The translations under genes were made by a program, and so were the position numbers. The notes below the pieces were generated by a model. The model searched no databases, was not told the DNA's origin, and was given only the letters and a program-made list of their open reading frames with translations. Below, piece after piece: positions 40,175 through 48,989 of a stretch of 64,000 bases of DNA; positions within the stretch are counted from its first letter, which is position 1, and the number at the start of each line of letters is the position of its first letter. Source of the stretch: Bacteroides sp. GM023 (GTDB lineage: Bacteria; Bacteroidota; Bacteroidia; Bacteroidales; Bacteroidaceae); assembly GCF_014750685.1 (NCBI RefSeq), contig NZ_JAAXGE010000003.1, positions 682,001 through 746,000 of the forward strand, written 5' to 3'.

Positions 40175-41002
40175 CTATATCACCTCAATAGCGGAAGTCG
40201 GCACCCAGCCTACTTTTCCGTCTTCCAAGCGGATTTCTTTCCATTCTTTCATCGAATTGTCCTTGATGCTTACCTTTCTTCCTTCATGGAGAATAAATAA
40301 GCTAGTACCACTTTCACTAGGCGTACTTCGAACTGTGACACTTGGATTCATAACAATCGCTTCATTCCGGTTTACTAAATGTTCTTTTTGCTCTGAAGCA
40401 AAGAGATTGGTACATATAGTAATAATCAAAAAGATGACTCCTGATATGAAACCGGCTTTCTTCCACATAATTTGTTTAGAGAATATGAAAAAGTAGAGTG
40501 CAACAATAAATAAAATAAAAGAGATGATTCCCCATGTTGCCCATGCATCTACACTCATACTGTTTATCAAAGACTTAGTCCATGAAACAAAGAATACTTC
40601 GGGAACTGGTTCTACTTTATCTATTGTTTTCGCACGTGCTACTTCAAGATTAGCACGGATATCATTATTACCAGGTTGTAATAGTAAGGCACGTTCATAG
40701 TTGAGGACTGCTTTCGCTATTTCCCCTATTTTATAATAACTATTTCCTAGGTTATAATAAACGTCAGCAGCTTCTCCATTCTTCAACAGCGTTTCGTATA
40801 CTTGAATAGCTGTGGCATAATCTTCCTTTATGTATGCGGAGTCCCCTTCAGCTTTTGCAATATCTCCGGATGTATCATTAGAGAATATAGTAGAACCTGC
40901 ATGGATAGAATCGTTAACTTGTATAGAATCAATATTTTGCGAATCCTGTCCAAAACAAGTCACCGACATTAATATTAATATAAAAAATAATATTTTTTTC
41001 AT
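40175..41002 (-). CDS. batE: BatE-like TPR / SH3 membrane protein
   Basis: 275 residues. Signal peptide MKKILFFILILMSVTCFGQ, TPR repeats at ~48-125 (AADVYYNLGNSYYKIGEIAKAVLNYERALLLQPG), two membrane segments (~155-177 and ~186-205), and a C-terminal SH3-like domain (VTVRSTPSESGTSLFILHEGRKVSI). Last gene of the Bat operon. Bat proteins are linked to aerotolerance in B. fragilis; the molecular role remains unclear. Confidence 0.85.
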   Translation of the reverse strand: MKKILFFILILMSVTCFGQDSQNIDSIQVNDSIHAGSTIFSNDTSGDIAKAEGDSAYIKEDYATAIQVYETLLKNGEAADVYYNLGNSYYKIGEIAKAVLNYERALLLQPGNNDIRANLEVARAKTIDKVEPVPEVFFVSWTKSLINSMSVDAWATWGIISFILFIVALYFFIFSKQIMWKKAGFISGVIFLIITICTNLFASEQKEHLVNRNEAIVMNPSVTVRSTPSESGTSLFILHEGRKVSIKDNSMKEWKEIRLEDGKVGWVPTSAIEVI

Positions 41003-41020
41003 AACACAATCTCTTATGGG

Positions 41021-42856
41021 TTAATGTTTTATTGAATTCTCCATTTTGCTTATTACTTCTATAGAAGATGAATAAACTTTATCCATAGCCTGATTTTCAT
41101 CTCCTGGAGCGAAACGGGCAAATTCACAGTCATTCAGTGCATTCAGGAATCCTTTAATTAGTTCCTCATTCACTCCATGATTTCTCAGTTTTTCTTCAAT
41201 ATTATCTTTGGATAAACGGGATACCGGAATATTTAACTTATCACTAATATATCCCCATAATGCTTTCAGAACCTCATCATAAAAAGCATCCTTTTTGTTT
41301 TCAGAAAGTAGCTTACCTGCTAATTTCATACGTTTTGTAGCGACTTTATTAGCTTTCTTTGTCCGCACCTTAGCAACATTGGCATTCTCTGCTGCTTGTT
41401 TGCGATAAATAATAAAGAAGATAATAAAGGCAAGAGCCGGAATAATATAGAATAACCAATAGGTCATTGAGCCGTAGAAGAAACTACCTTTAGGTTGAAG
41501 AGTTACCTCGTTTTGCTTGATATAACGTATATCTTCTCCTAATACTTTCAAGTCCTCTTTATTAGTAAAGTTTGCAATCACTTGATCTGCATTTCCTGCA
41601 CCTTTTTCAATATTCACTACATACTCTTCCGTTTTCAAAGTTTTGTATGATTTAGAACGAATATCGAAGTAACTGAAAGATACTCCCGGAATCTTATATG
41701 TTCCGGCATGTCTGGGAATTGCCAGATATTCAATTACTTTATTACCAGTAAGTCCTTCACGAGTCAATCTAACCTGATTATCTACTTTGGGATCATATAC
41801 CTCAAAGTCATCTGGGAATTTTATTTCCGGATTAGAAATCAACTTCAAGTTTCCTGTGCCGGAAATAACCAGTTTGATAGTAATAGCATCATTAGTTTTC
41901 AACTCTTTACTATTAATAGATGAAGAAATAGTAAACTCTCCTACTCCACCAGAGAAGTCTGAAGGCTTACCGACTGGAAGTGGATTGACATTTATTGCTA
42001 TTTTAGGAGTAGCGATATTTTTTTTAATCTCCATCACACTACTTCCGCCATTAAAAAATGCATCGAAAGGATCAGCTGATTGTACAGGTTTTCCTACTGT
42101 CATCTGAAATTGAGCCGGATCTATATATAATTTACCTGATTGCTGTGGAAAAAGTACAAACTGACGATAAACTGTTGTATAGTAATTACGTCCCTGATAA
42201 TGTTCAGGAGTCCACTTTGCATTTGTTGTCATTTCGATTTCCTGTGAATGGAAACCTTTAAAATCAGGGAGTTTGGCATTATTTAGCTGCAAATTCGACT
42301 CTCTGGTATAGATTTTATATGTAAGAACAAATGCTTCCTGTTCGAATACATTAGTTTTGCTGGCAGATGCAGTGATAAACAAGTCCTGATTAGATACAGT
42401 CGTACCGGACGAAGAATGTATGGAAGAGTTGTTATTACTACTACTGTTTTGACCTCCATTATTGCTTTGATCCTGTGGTAGTACTTTAATTTTTACCGAG
42501 TTCGATACCATTTGATTACCATCGGCTACAATCGAAGCACCACTAATAGTGTATTCACCGGCAGTATTAGCCATTAATATATATGTAAATGTAATACTAC
42601 TGGTAGATGTAACATTGCCATTTACAATTTGGGTATTACTTTGCTGTGAACGGCTTGGCCCCATCAGTACATCGAATCCTTTAATTGAGGGAGCCTGAAA
42701 ATCTTTAATTTTCTGTGTAGTTACAGTGTAAGATAGCCTGAATTGATCGCCTACCACCACTGCGTCAGGAGCAGAAGCAGTAAAAGACACTTTATCAGCT
42801 AATGCCTGAGTGCTATATGCTATCAATGCCATCAATATAATAATCAGTTTTTTCAT
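41021..42856 (-). CDS. batD: BatD family protein
   Basis: 611 residues. Signal peptide (MKKLIIILMALIAYSTQALA), two Ig-like beta regions (VSFTASAPDAVVVGDQFRLSYTV; ITASASKTNVFEQEAFVLTYKIYT) separated by an Asn/Ser-rich linker, one membrane segment (~465-485, YWLFYIIPALAFIIFFIIYR), and a cytoplasmic helical tail. Spans the periplasm and inner membrane. Its gene lies between batC and batE, as in B. fragilis. Confidence 0.88.
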   Translation of the reverse strand: MKKLIIILMALIAYSTQALADKVSFTASAPDAVVVGDQFRLSYTVTTQKIKDFQAPSIKGFDVLMGPSRSQQSNTQIVNGNVTSTSSITFTYILMANTAGEYTISGASIVADGNQMVSNSVKIKVLPQDQSNNGGQNSSSNNNSSIHSSSGTTVSNQDLFITASASKTNVFEQEAFVLTYKIYTRESNLQLNNAKLPDFKGFHSQEIEMTTNAKWTPEHYQGRNYYTTVYRQFVLFPQQSGKLYIDPAQFQMTVGKPVQSADPFDAFFNGGSSVMEIKKNIATPKIAINVNPLPVGKPSDFSGGVGEFTISSSINSKELKTNDAITIKLVISGTGNLKLISNPEIKFPDDFEVYDPKVDNQVRLTREGLTGNKVIEYLAIPRHAGTYKIPGVSFSYFDIRSKSYKTLKTEEYVVNIEKGAGNADQVIANFTNKEDLKVLGEDIRYIKQNEVTLQPKGSFFYGSMTYWLFYIIPALAFIIFFIIYRKQAAENANVAKVRTKKANKVATKRMKLAGKLLSENKKDAFYDEVLKALWGYISDKLNIPVSRLSKDNIEEKLRNHGVNEELIKGFLNALNDCEFARFAPGDENQAMDKVYSSSIEVISKMENSIKH

Positions 42857-42887
42857 TGCTTATGAAGTTTATATCGTCAACTTTATA

Positions 42888-43604
42888 TTACCAATCTTTT
42901 TCTAAACGACCACCCTGCAGTACTTTCTGTTGTTTCTTTACTTTATCCTGTACGTCTTTTTCATCCTGCATCACAGAATTCAGTAATTGTTCAGCGTTCT
43001 CCTTTGACATCTGATTATTTTGTTTTTCAGATTTGGGCGGTTGTTGCTGATCTTTTTTTTCATCTTGCTTCTGATCGTTCTGTTTATCTTTATTTTGGTC
43101 TTGTTTTTGATCTTGCTTTTGTTGATCTTTATTTTGATCCTGATTCTGCTGGTTCTGTTGTTGATCTTTCAACATTTTTTGTGCAAGAGCCAAATTGTAT
43201 CGCGTTTCATCATCTGTAGGATTATTGCGCAATGACATCTTATATGCATCCACAGCTTTTGCATAATCTTTACCAGCCTGGAAAAGTACTCCCATGTTAT
43301 GGTAAATATGCGCTAGTTTCATTTTGTCTTTTTCTATATTGCCAGCCGCTACATATTGCTCCATAGCATCCTGAAACTTTTGCTGTTGTGAAAGCGTATT
43401 ACCCAAATTATACATGGATACTGAAGATTTAGGATTTACTTCCAGAGCTTTCCGGTAGTTTACCTCTGCATCTACAAATACACTATCATTAAACAGGCGG
43501 TTTCCTTTACGGATATAGTCACGTTCTTCTTTCTGCGCTGAAACAGCAACAGCCGATAGTAGAAACACGACGAATAGAATATATTTACTTTTTAACATGC
43601 GCAT
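42888..43604 (-). CDS. batC: BatC-like TPR protein
   Basis: 238 residues. Signal peptide MRMLKSKYILFVVFLLSAVAVSAQ, then TPRs (~28-140: FVDAEVNYRKALEVNPKSSVSMYNLGNTL, AHIYHNMGVLFQAGKDYAKAVDAYKMSL), then a ~50-residue Gln/Asp/Lys low-complexity tract (NQDQNKDQQKQDQKQDQNKD) and a charged end. It starts 2 bp after batB. The low-complexity tract is likely a flexible periplasmic linker. Confidence 0.83.
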   Translation of the reverse strand: MRMLKSKYILFVVFLLSAVAVSAQKEERDYIRKGNRLFNDSVFVDAEVNYRKALEVNPKSSVSMYNLGNTLSQQQKFQDAMEQYVAAGNIEKDKMKLAHIYHNMGVLFQAGKDYAKAVDAYKMSLRNNPTDDETRYNLALAQKMLKDQQQNQQNQDQNKDQQKQDQKQDQNKDKQNDQKQDEKKDQQQPPKSEKQNNQMSKENAEQLLNSVMQDEKDVQDKVKKQQKVLQGGRLEKDW

Positions 43605-43606
43605 AA

Positions 43607-44635
43607 CTATTTCTTATTAGAAAACAGATGAATGTTCTTAAATAAAGGATTCTTGCGATCCAAAATTAATATTTCTGCCAATAGCAATAATAGAATAATC
43701 CAGGCAATTGCTTGGAATTGTTCGTTAAACTCTGTGTAGACTTTAGATTCTACATCAGATTTTGCCATTTTGTTCACTTCTTGATTAATAGCTTTCTGTG
43801 CCGAATTAGAGTTGTCTACCCGTACATATATACCTTTTCCTTCTTTGGCAATCTCCTGACACATAGCTTCATTCAGACGGGTAACGATTACATTACCTTC
43901 CCGGTCACGGCGATAATCATTTGTACCTTCAGCCGGTATGGGAGCTCCATCAGGCATACCTACTCCCAATACATTCACTTGGATATCTTTTTCTGCCGCA
44001 GCTTTAGCTGCTTCCACTGCGCCGCCTTCATGGTTCTCACCGTCCGTAATAACAATGATAGCACGCCCTACTCCTTCTTGAGGAGTGAAACTACGGGTAG
44101 CTAAATTTATAGCTTCTCCAATAGCTGTACCTTGCTTGGATATTAAGGAAGGATTTATAGACTCCAAGAACATTTTAGCGGAAATATAGTCGCTGGTAAT
44201 TGGTAATTGTGTGAACGCATCACCGGCAAAAACAATCATGCCGACTTTATCATTATCAAGTTCATCTACCAATCTGGATATTAATCTTTTTGCCTTTTCC
44301 AAACGACTTGGTTGCACATCCTGGGCAAGCATAGAGTTTGAAATGTCTAATGCGATAATCACTTCCACTCCTTTACGCTTTACCGTTTCCAATTTAGAAC
44401 CAAATTGAGGACGTGCTAATAGTACTGAAAATAAACCGATAGCAGCAAATAAGATCCAGAATTTTACATCCGGACGATATTTAGAGACGTCGGGCATTAA
44501 TTGAGCCAACAAAGCAGGATCACCAAAACGGCGAATATTCTTCCTTCTTTTGTAATTGGAATACAAGTAGAAAGCTGCTAAGAAAGGTAATAGCAGCAAT
44601 AAATATAAATATGTAGGTTCTCCAAATCGAAACAT
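43607..44635 (-). CDS. batB: BatB, VWA-domain membrane protein
   Basis: 342 residues. Two N-terminal membrane segments (~8-26 and ~59-77), a von Willebrand A domain with an intact MIDAS Asp97-x-Ser99-x-Ser101 (ALDISNSMLAQD), and a C-terminal membrane segment (~310-328). Closely resembles the preceding gene product; the two VWA proteins likely act as a pair with the MoxR ATPase. Confidence 0.9.
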   Translation of the reverse strand: MFRFGEPTYLYLLLLLPFLAAFYLYSNYKRRKNIRRFGDPALLAQLMPDVSKYRPDVKFWILFAAIGLFSVLLARPQFGSKLETVKRKGVEVIIALDISNSMLAQDVQPSRLEKAKRLISRLVDELDNDKVGMIVFAGDAFTQLPITSDYISAKMFLESINPSLISKQGTAIGEAINLATRSFTPQEGVGRAIIVITDGENHEGGAVEAAKAAAEKDIQVNVLGVGMPDGAPIPAEGTNDYRRDREGNVIVTRLNEAMCQEIAKEGKGIYVRVDNSNSAQKAINQEVNKMAKSDVESKVYTEFNEQFQAIAWIILLLLLAEILILDRKNPLFKNIHLFSNKK

Positions 44636-44681
44636 CTTCTTTACTATTTTACGATTGACAAATTACAATTGACAAACCACC

Positions 44682-45665
44682 TTATGGAATTTTCTTGAGT
44701 ATTGAATTACGTAGCAATACTTCCAATAACACGCAGAGGAAAGCAGCTAATGCAAACCAATGATACTCTTCATCGCGTTTGCTGTACTCTTTTACATTCA
44801 GTTTGGTTTTCTCCAGTTTATCAATTTCTTCATATACTTCTTTTAGTTTCGAATTGCTCGTAGCCCGGAAATAGTTACCATCTGTTGTTCCGGCAATCTG
44901 CGTCAATGTCTTTTCATCGATTTCTACCGGCATATTAACATATTGCACTGTATTGCCGACTGGATAAGGATAAGGTGCCATTCCATTCGTTCCTACACCG
45001 ATAGTGTATACACGAATTCCAAAGCTCTTAGCTATTTCGGCAGCTGTCATCGGAGAAATATCACCTTTGTTGTTGGTACCATCCGTCAACAAGATGATGA
45101 CTTTCGATTTAGCTTTACTATCTTTCAAGCGGGTTACAGCATTCGCTATTCCCATACCCACTGCAGTACCATCTTCGATAAGGCCACATTTGATATTATG
45201 AATCATATCCAGCAATACGGCATGATCTACAGTTAATGGACATTGAGTGAAAGTCTCACCGGCAAATAATGTGATACCGATATTATCATTCGGACGTCCA
45301 TTAATAAACTCCGCTGCAACATCTTTTGCAGCTTCCAGCCTATTAGGTTTCAAGTCTTCAGCCAGCATACTGGTAGAAACGTCGATAGCCAGCATAATAT
45401 CAATACCTTCTATCTCGCTGTTTTGCCACTTATTAGTCGTTTGTGGGCGTGCAAGAACCAGAATAACCAACACTAACGCTATGATACGTAGTATAAATGG
45501 AGCATGTAACAAATAATTCTTATAACTTTTGGGTGTATGCGCATATACCCTGGCATCAGAAATTTGAAGAGTAGCTTCACTTTTTCTTTGCTTCAGAATA
45601 TACCATACAATATAAGGTATAAGCAATAATAGCAAAAACAGATATTCAATATTGGCAAAAACCAT
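44682..45665 (-). CDS. batA: BatA, VWA-domain membrane protein
   Basis: 327 residues. Same layout as BatB: hydrophobic N-terminus, second segment ~58-73, VWA domain with MIDAS Asp95-x-Ser97-x-Ser99 (AIDVSTSMLAED) and the later Thr/Asp contacts (LLTDGTNNKGD), C-terminal membrane anchor. Confidence 0.9.
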   Translation of the reverse strand: MVFANIEYLFLLLLLIPYIVWYILKQRKSEATLQISDARVYAHTPKSYKNYLLHAPFILRIIALVLVILVLARPQTTNKWQNSEIEGIDIMLAIDVSTSMLAEDLKPNRLEAAKDVAAEFINGRPNDNIGITLFAGETFTQCPLTVDHAVLLDMIHNIKCGLIEDGTAVGMGIANAVTRLKDSKAKSKVIILLTDGTNNKGDISPMTAAEIAKSFGIRVYTIGVGTNGMAPYPYPVGNTVQYVNMPVEIDEKTLTQIAGTTDGNYFRATSNSKLKEVYEEIDKLEKTKLNVKEYSKRDEEYHWFALAAFLCVLLEVLLRNSILKKIP

Positions 45666-45715
45666 TTTATTTATGATTTAACAGTTTACTATTTAGTATT
45701 CAAGTTACACATTCT

Positions 45716-46804
45716 TTATACAAAAAGATTGTATATCTGCATACCTATATATATAAAGGTACCAATCAATGCTACTGATAAAAGCGTAATTCCGCAAATC
45801 AGCATTGCTTTAACCCGCAAAGAGCGTTTCTCAATGATGGTAATTTCTGTTGGTTGCGGTTTCTGATTTTCCTCTTCCGGTTGTTTCGTCTCATTGATAA
45901 AGTCGATAGCATTAATCAAGTTTGCGTCATTTTCATTCATTTGAGGATCATGTTTGGCAAACTTCACTAAATCGGCAGTTTGGAAAAGATATTTCAAATC
46001 AGACATCGCTTCTTTGTCATTCATTTCCAGTAATTTATCAATGATTTCAGAAGAAGTCATTTCCAATGCATTAAATCCGAAACGTTCTTTTATATAAGTA
46101 CGAAGAGTATCAGTTAATTCTGTATAGTATTCCTTCGGTTGTCCTTTCTGCCATATCTTTTCAGTTTTGATACGTTCTATCTCCTTCATGGCAGCCTGAT
46201 GTGGCGGCAACTTAGGTTCAACTTTTATCTTACGGATAATTGGCTTATTATCACGGATACGTACGATAAGATAGATCAATAAACCAAGCAGAGGTAAAGC
46301 CAGGAATGAACAAGCAATCAAGCCATACCAATCTTCCCATGCAAAAGGTGCCTTCATTACAGGTTTCTGCCCGAAAAATTGGTCAGGGTGTAATGTGTCT
46401 ACTGGAATGGAATACACTTTCAATGCCAAGGCTTTTGATTTATACTCTTTGCCATCTACCGTTACGGGCATTGGTGGCAGATAATATAAAGCCGAATCAA
46501 AAGAAGTGATAACATATTCCTGAGTAATCAACATTCGCTGTCGATCGTTCAGAAATTGGGTATCCGGTTTGACGGTTTCTATAATTTCTACACCTTTTAT
46601 TAAAGTATCGGCATAAGCAGGAAAAATAGCACGCTGCTTGGCATCCATGGCGACTTGCAATTGCAATTTCGCTTGTTCACCAATCAGTATCTGCAATGAA
46701 TCTATCTTTGCTTCCACTGTAACAGATTGTGCTGTTACTTTGCCGATAGATAGTAGACCTAATAATGCTATCAGAATAATATTTCTATTCATATTTGATT
46801 TCAT
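45716..46804 (-). CDS. Bat-operon membrane protein of unknown function (BatD-like N-terminus)
   Basis: 362 residues. Signal peptide ending KVTAQ, a beta-rich periplasmic part (VTVEAKIDSLQILIGEQAKLQLQVAMD) resembling the BatD Ig-like fold, a membrane segment ~165-188, a helical cytoplasmic region, and a second segment near the C-terminus (~335-357). Sits between the DUF58 gene and batA and overlaps the DUF58 stop codon by 1 bp, so translation is coupled. Confidence 0.75.
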   Translation of the reverse strand: MKSNMNRNIILIALLGLLSIGKVTAQSVTVEAKIDSLQILIGEQAKLQLQVAMDAKQRAIFPAYADTLIKGVEIIETVKPDTQFLNDRQRMLITQEYVITSFDSALYYLPPMPVTVDGKEYKSKALALKVYSIPVDTLHPDQFFGQKPVMKAPFAWEDWYGLIACSFLALPLLGLLIYLIVRIRDNKPIIRKIKVEPKLPPHQAAMKEIERIKTEKIWQKGQPKEYYTELTDTLRTYIKERFGFNALEMTSSEIIDKLLEMNDKEAMSDLKYLFQTADLVKFAKHDPQMNENDANLINAIDFINETKQPEEENQKPQPTEITIIEKRSLRVKAMLICGITLLSVALIGTFIYIGMQIYNLFV

Positions 46805-47673
46805 TAATTTCGTTTGGCAAATAAGTTCAACAATGCCTTTACGTAATCCTGGTCAGTTCTGACCGACACAGAGTCTACATTACTTTTAGTAAACGTATCG
46901 CTCAGCTCAGCTTGCTTCTGTATCCACCAGTCACGATGTGCACGACGTACTGCTTTAGAAGAAGTATCGATCCATTGCTCATGGCCAGTCTCTGCATCTT
47001 TTATCCGCATTAATCCTACAGGAGGAAGATCACTCACTCTTCGGTCGTAAACTTGTAATGCTACTACGTCATGTTTCCGATTGGCTATGGTTAATGCATT
47101 TTTAAAGCTTTCCTGGTCGATGAAGTCTGATAGAATGAATGCCGTACAGCGTCTTTTCATCACATTAGTCAAGTATTCCAATGCAAGACGTATATTGGTA
47201 CGACGGCTTTCCGGTTGAAAGTCAATCAGTTCACGGATAATATATAGAATATGTTTACGTCCCTTTTTAGGTGGAATAAACTTTTCTATCCGGTCTGAAA
47301 AGAAAATCACGCCGATCTTATCATTATTCTGTATGGCAGAAAAGGCAAGAGTAGCTGCAATTTCCGTTACCATGTCCTTCTTTAGCTGTTTAACAGTACC
47401 AAATTCCAAACTTCCGGAAACATCAACCATCAACATGACTGTCAGTTCGCGTTCTTCTTCAAACACTTTCACGTAAGGTTTGTTGAAACGTGCCGTCACA
47501 TTCCAGTCTATGTCACGTATATCATCGCCAAACTGATATTCCCGGACTTCGGAGAACGACATACCCCTACCCTTGAAAGCCGAATGATACTGGCCTGCAA
47601 AGATATTGTTAGACAATCCCCGTGTCTTAATTTCAATCTGACGAACTTTTTTTAGTATTTCACTTGTCTCCAT
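46804..47673 (-). CDS. DUF58 domain protein (VWA-like)
   Basis: 289 residues, cytosolic. The family signature REYQFGDDIRDIDWNVTAR (~44-62) is intact, followed by a VWA-like core with a MIDAS-type Asp84-x-Ser86-x-Ser88 (MVDVSGSLE). In the MoxR/Bat systems DUF58 proteins partner the AAA+ ATPase encoded just upstream. Confidence 0.9.
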   Translation of the reverse strand: METSEILKKVRQIEIKTRGLSNNIFAGQYHSAFKGRGMSFSEVREYQFGDDIRDIDWNVTARFNKPYVKVFEEERELTVMLMVDVSGSLEFGTVKQLKKDMVTEIAATLAFSAIQNNDKIGVIFFSDRIEKFIPPKKGRKHILYIIRELIDFQPESRRTNIRLALEYLTNVMKRRCTAFILSDFIDQESFKNALTIANRKHDVVALQVYDRRVSDLPPVGLMRIKDAETGHEQWIDTSSKAVRRAHRDWWIQKQAELSDTFTKSNVDSVSVRTDQDYVKALLNLFAKRN

Positions 47674-47680
47674 TTATACA

Positions 47681-47752
47681 GTAGTTAAGTAGTAAGTAGC
47701 TAAAGTAGTCTAGTATAACACTATGACTACTTATTGACTGTATTATAACTAC
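47681..47752. repeat. Inverted and direct GTAGT-type words between moxR and DUF58
   Basis: AAGTAGTC (47703-47710) and GACTACTT (47725-47732) are perfect inverted copies whose starts are 22 bp apart; outer GTAGTTA (47681) and TAACTAC (47746) also pair. A hairpin inside the operon is expected; whether it belongs to the 22-bp array family is uncertain. Confidence 0.45.
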
Positions 47753-47755
47753 GAA

Positions 47756-48751
47756 TTAGGGCACTTCAACCTTATTCAGAATCTTGCTGATGATTTCGTC
47801 CGAAGTCATATTGTTAGCTTCCGCTTCATATGTCAATCCGATGCGGTGACGAAGAACATCATGCGCAACAGCACGTACATCTTCCGGAATTACATAACCA
47901 CGACGTTTGATGAAAGCATATGTACGGGCAGCCAAAGCCAAATTGATAGAAGCACGAGGCGAACCACCAAATCCGATCATATCTTTTAATTCTTTGAGAT
48001 CATATTTTTCCGGGAAACGGGTAGCAAATACAATATCTACGATATAACGTTCAATTTTCTCATCTAAATATACCTGACGAACAACTTTGCGTGCTTCAAT
48101 AATCTCATCAGCTTTTAGAATCGGTTTCACATTGAACTTTTTCCCATTGATATTCTGGCGAATAATCAACTTCTCTTCTTCCAGCTTCGGATAGTCAATA
48201 ACCACTTTCAGCATGAAACGGTCGACCTGTGCTTCAGGAAGAGGATAAGTTCCTTCTTGTTCAATCGGATTTTGAGTAGCTAATACAAGAAAAGGTTCCT
48301 GCAATTCAAATGTTTCTTTACCGATAGTAACCTGACGTTCCTGCATAGCTTCCAGTAAAGCACTCTGTACTTTGGCCGGAGCACGGTTTATTTCATCAGC
48401 TAATACAAAGTTGGCGAAAATCGGGCCTCTTTGTACCTTAAAAGATTCATCTTTCTGACTGTAAACCATTGTTCCTATAACGTCGGCAGGCAATAAATCC
48501 GGTGTGAACTGGATACGGCTATATTTCGCGTCGATCAGAGAAGCGAGTGTTTTAATAGCCAAAGTTTTTGCCAAGCCAGGTACACCTTCCAAAAGAACGT
48601 GACCATCGGAAAGTAATCCGATAAGCAGTGATTCAACCAAATGTTTCTGACCAACAATGATTTGGTCCATACCTGTCGTAAGATTGGTAACGAAAGCACT
48701 TTGTCTTTCAATCCGCTCATTTAGCTCGCGGATATCAATTGATTCAGCCAT
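47756..48751 (-). CDS. MoxR-family AAA+ ATPase
   Basis: 331 residues. Walker A GVPGLAKT (56-63), Walker B region VLADEINRAPAKVQSALLEAMQE, sensor LATQNPIEQEG and arginine-finger region typical of the MoxR/RavA clade. First gene of the Bat operon. These ATPases act as chaperones on VWA proteins. Confidence 0.93.
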   Translation of the reverse strand: MAESIDIRELNERIERQSAFVTNLTTGMDQIIVGQKHLVESLLIGLLSDGHVLLEGVPGLAKTLAIKTLASLIDAKYSRIQFTPDLLPADVIGTMVYSQKDESFKVQRGPIFANFVLADEINRAPAKVQSALLEAMQERQVTIGKETFELQEPFLVLATQNPIEQEGTYPLPEAQVDRFMLKVVIDYPKLEEEKLIIRQNINGKKFNVKPILKADEIIEARKVVRQVYLDEKIERYIVDIVFATRFPEKYDLKELKDMIGFGGSPRASINLALAARTYAFIKRRGYVIPEDVRAVAHDVLRHRIGLTYEAEANNMTSDEIISKILNKVEVP

Positions 48752-48832
48752 AAATACTTAATATTTTATTATTTAATTCTCATTATTTTTATGCAAGCCT
48801 TGCCTGTGTTATAAGGCTTTTAATTTTGCTCC

Positions 48833-48864
48833 CAAAAGTACGCCATATAATTAACGATTGCAAC
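48833..48864 (-). promoter_or_regulatory. Promoter of the MoxR-Bat operon
   Basis: Minus strand -33-like GTTG (48864 to 48861), 20-nt spacer, -7 TACTTTTG (48840 to 48833). The moxR start is about 80 bp further on. Confidence 0.6.
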
Positions 48865-48937
48865 TAATTTTTATTAAAAAACTATGCGAAATCTTTAGAT
48901 TAAGGTACTTTCATACGCTTTTGCACATCCATAACAT

Positions 48938-48975
48938 TTCACCCGACCAATACAGGATTTGTACGGTCGGGTGAA
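48938..48975 (-). terminator. Hairpin after the HU-LysM gene region
   Basis: Perfect 11-bp stem TTCACCCGACC (48938-48948) / GGTCGGGTGAA (48965-48975) with a 16-nt loop. The T-run is weak, so termination efficiency is uncertain. It is placed just beyond the stop at 48990 on the minus strand. Confidence 0.55.
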
Positions 48976-48989
48976 TGGATTATTATTAC

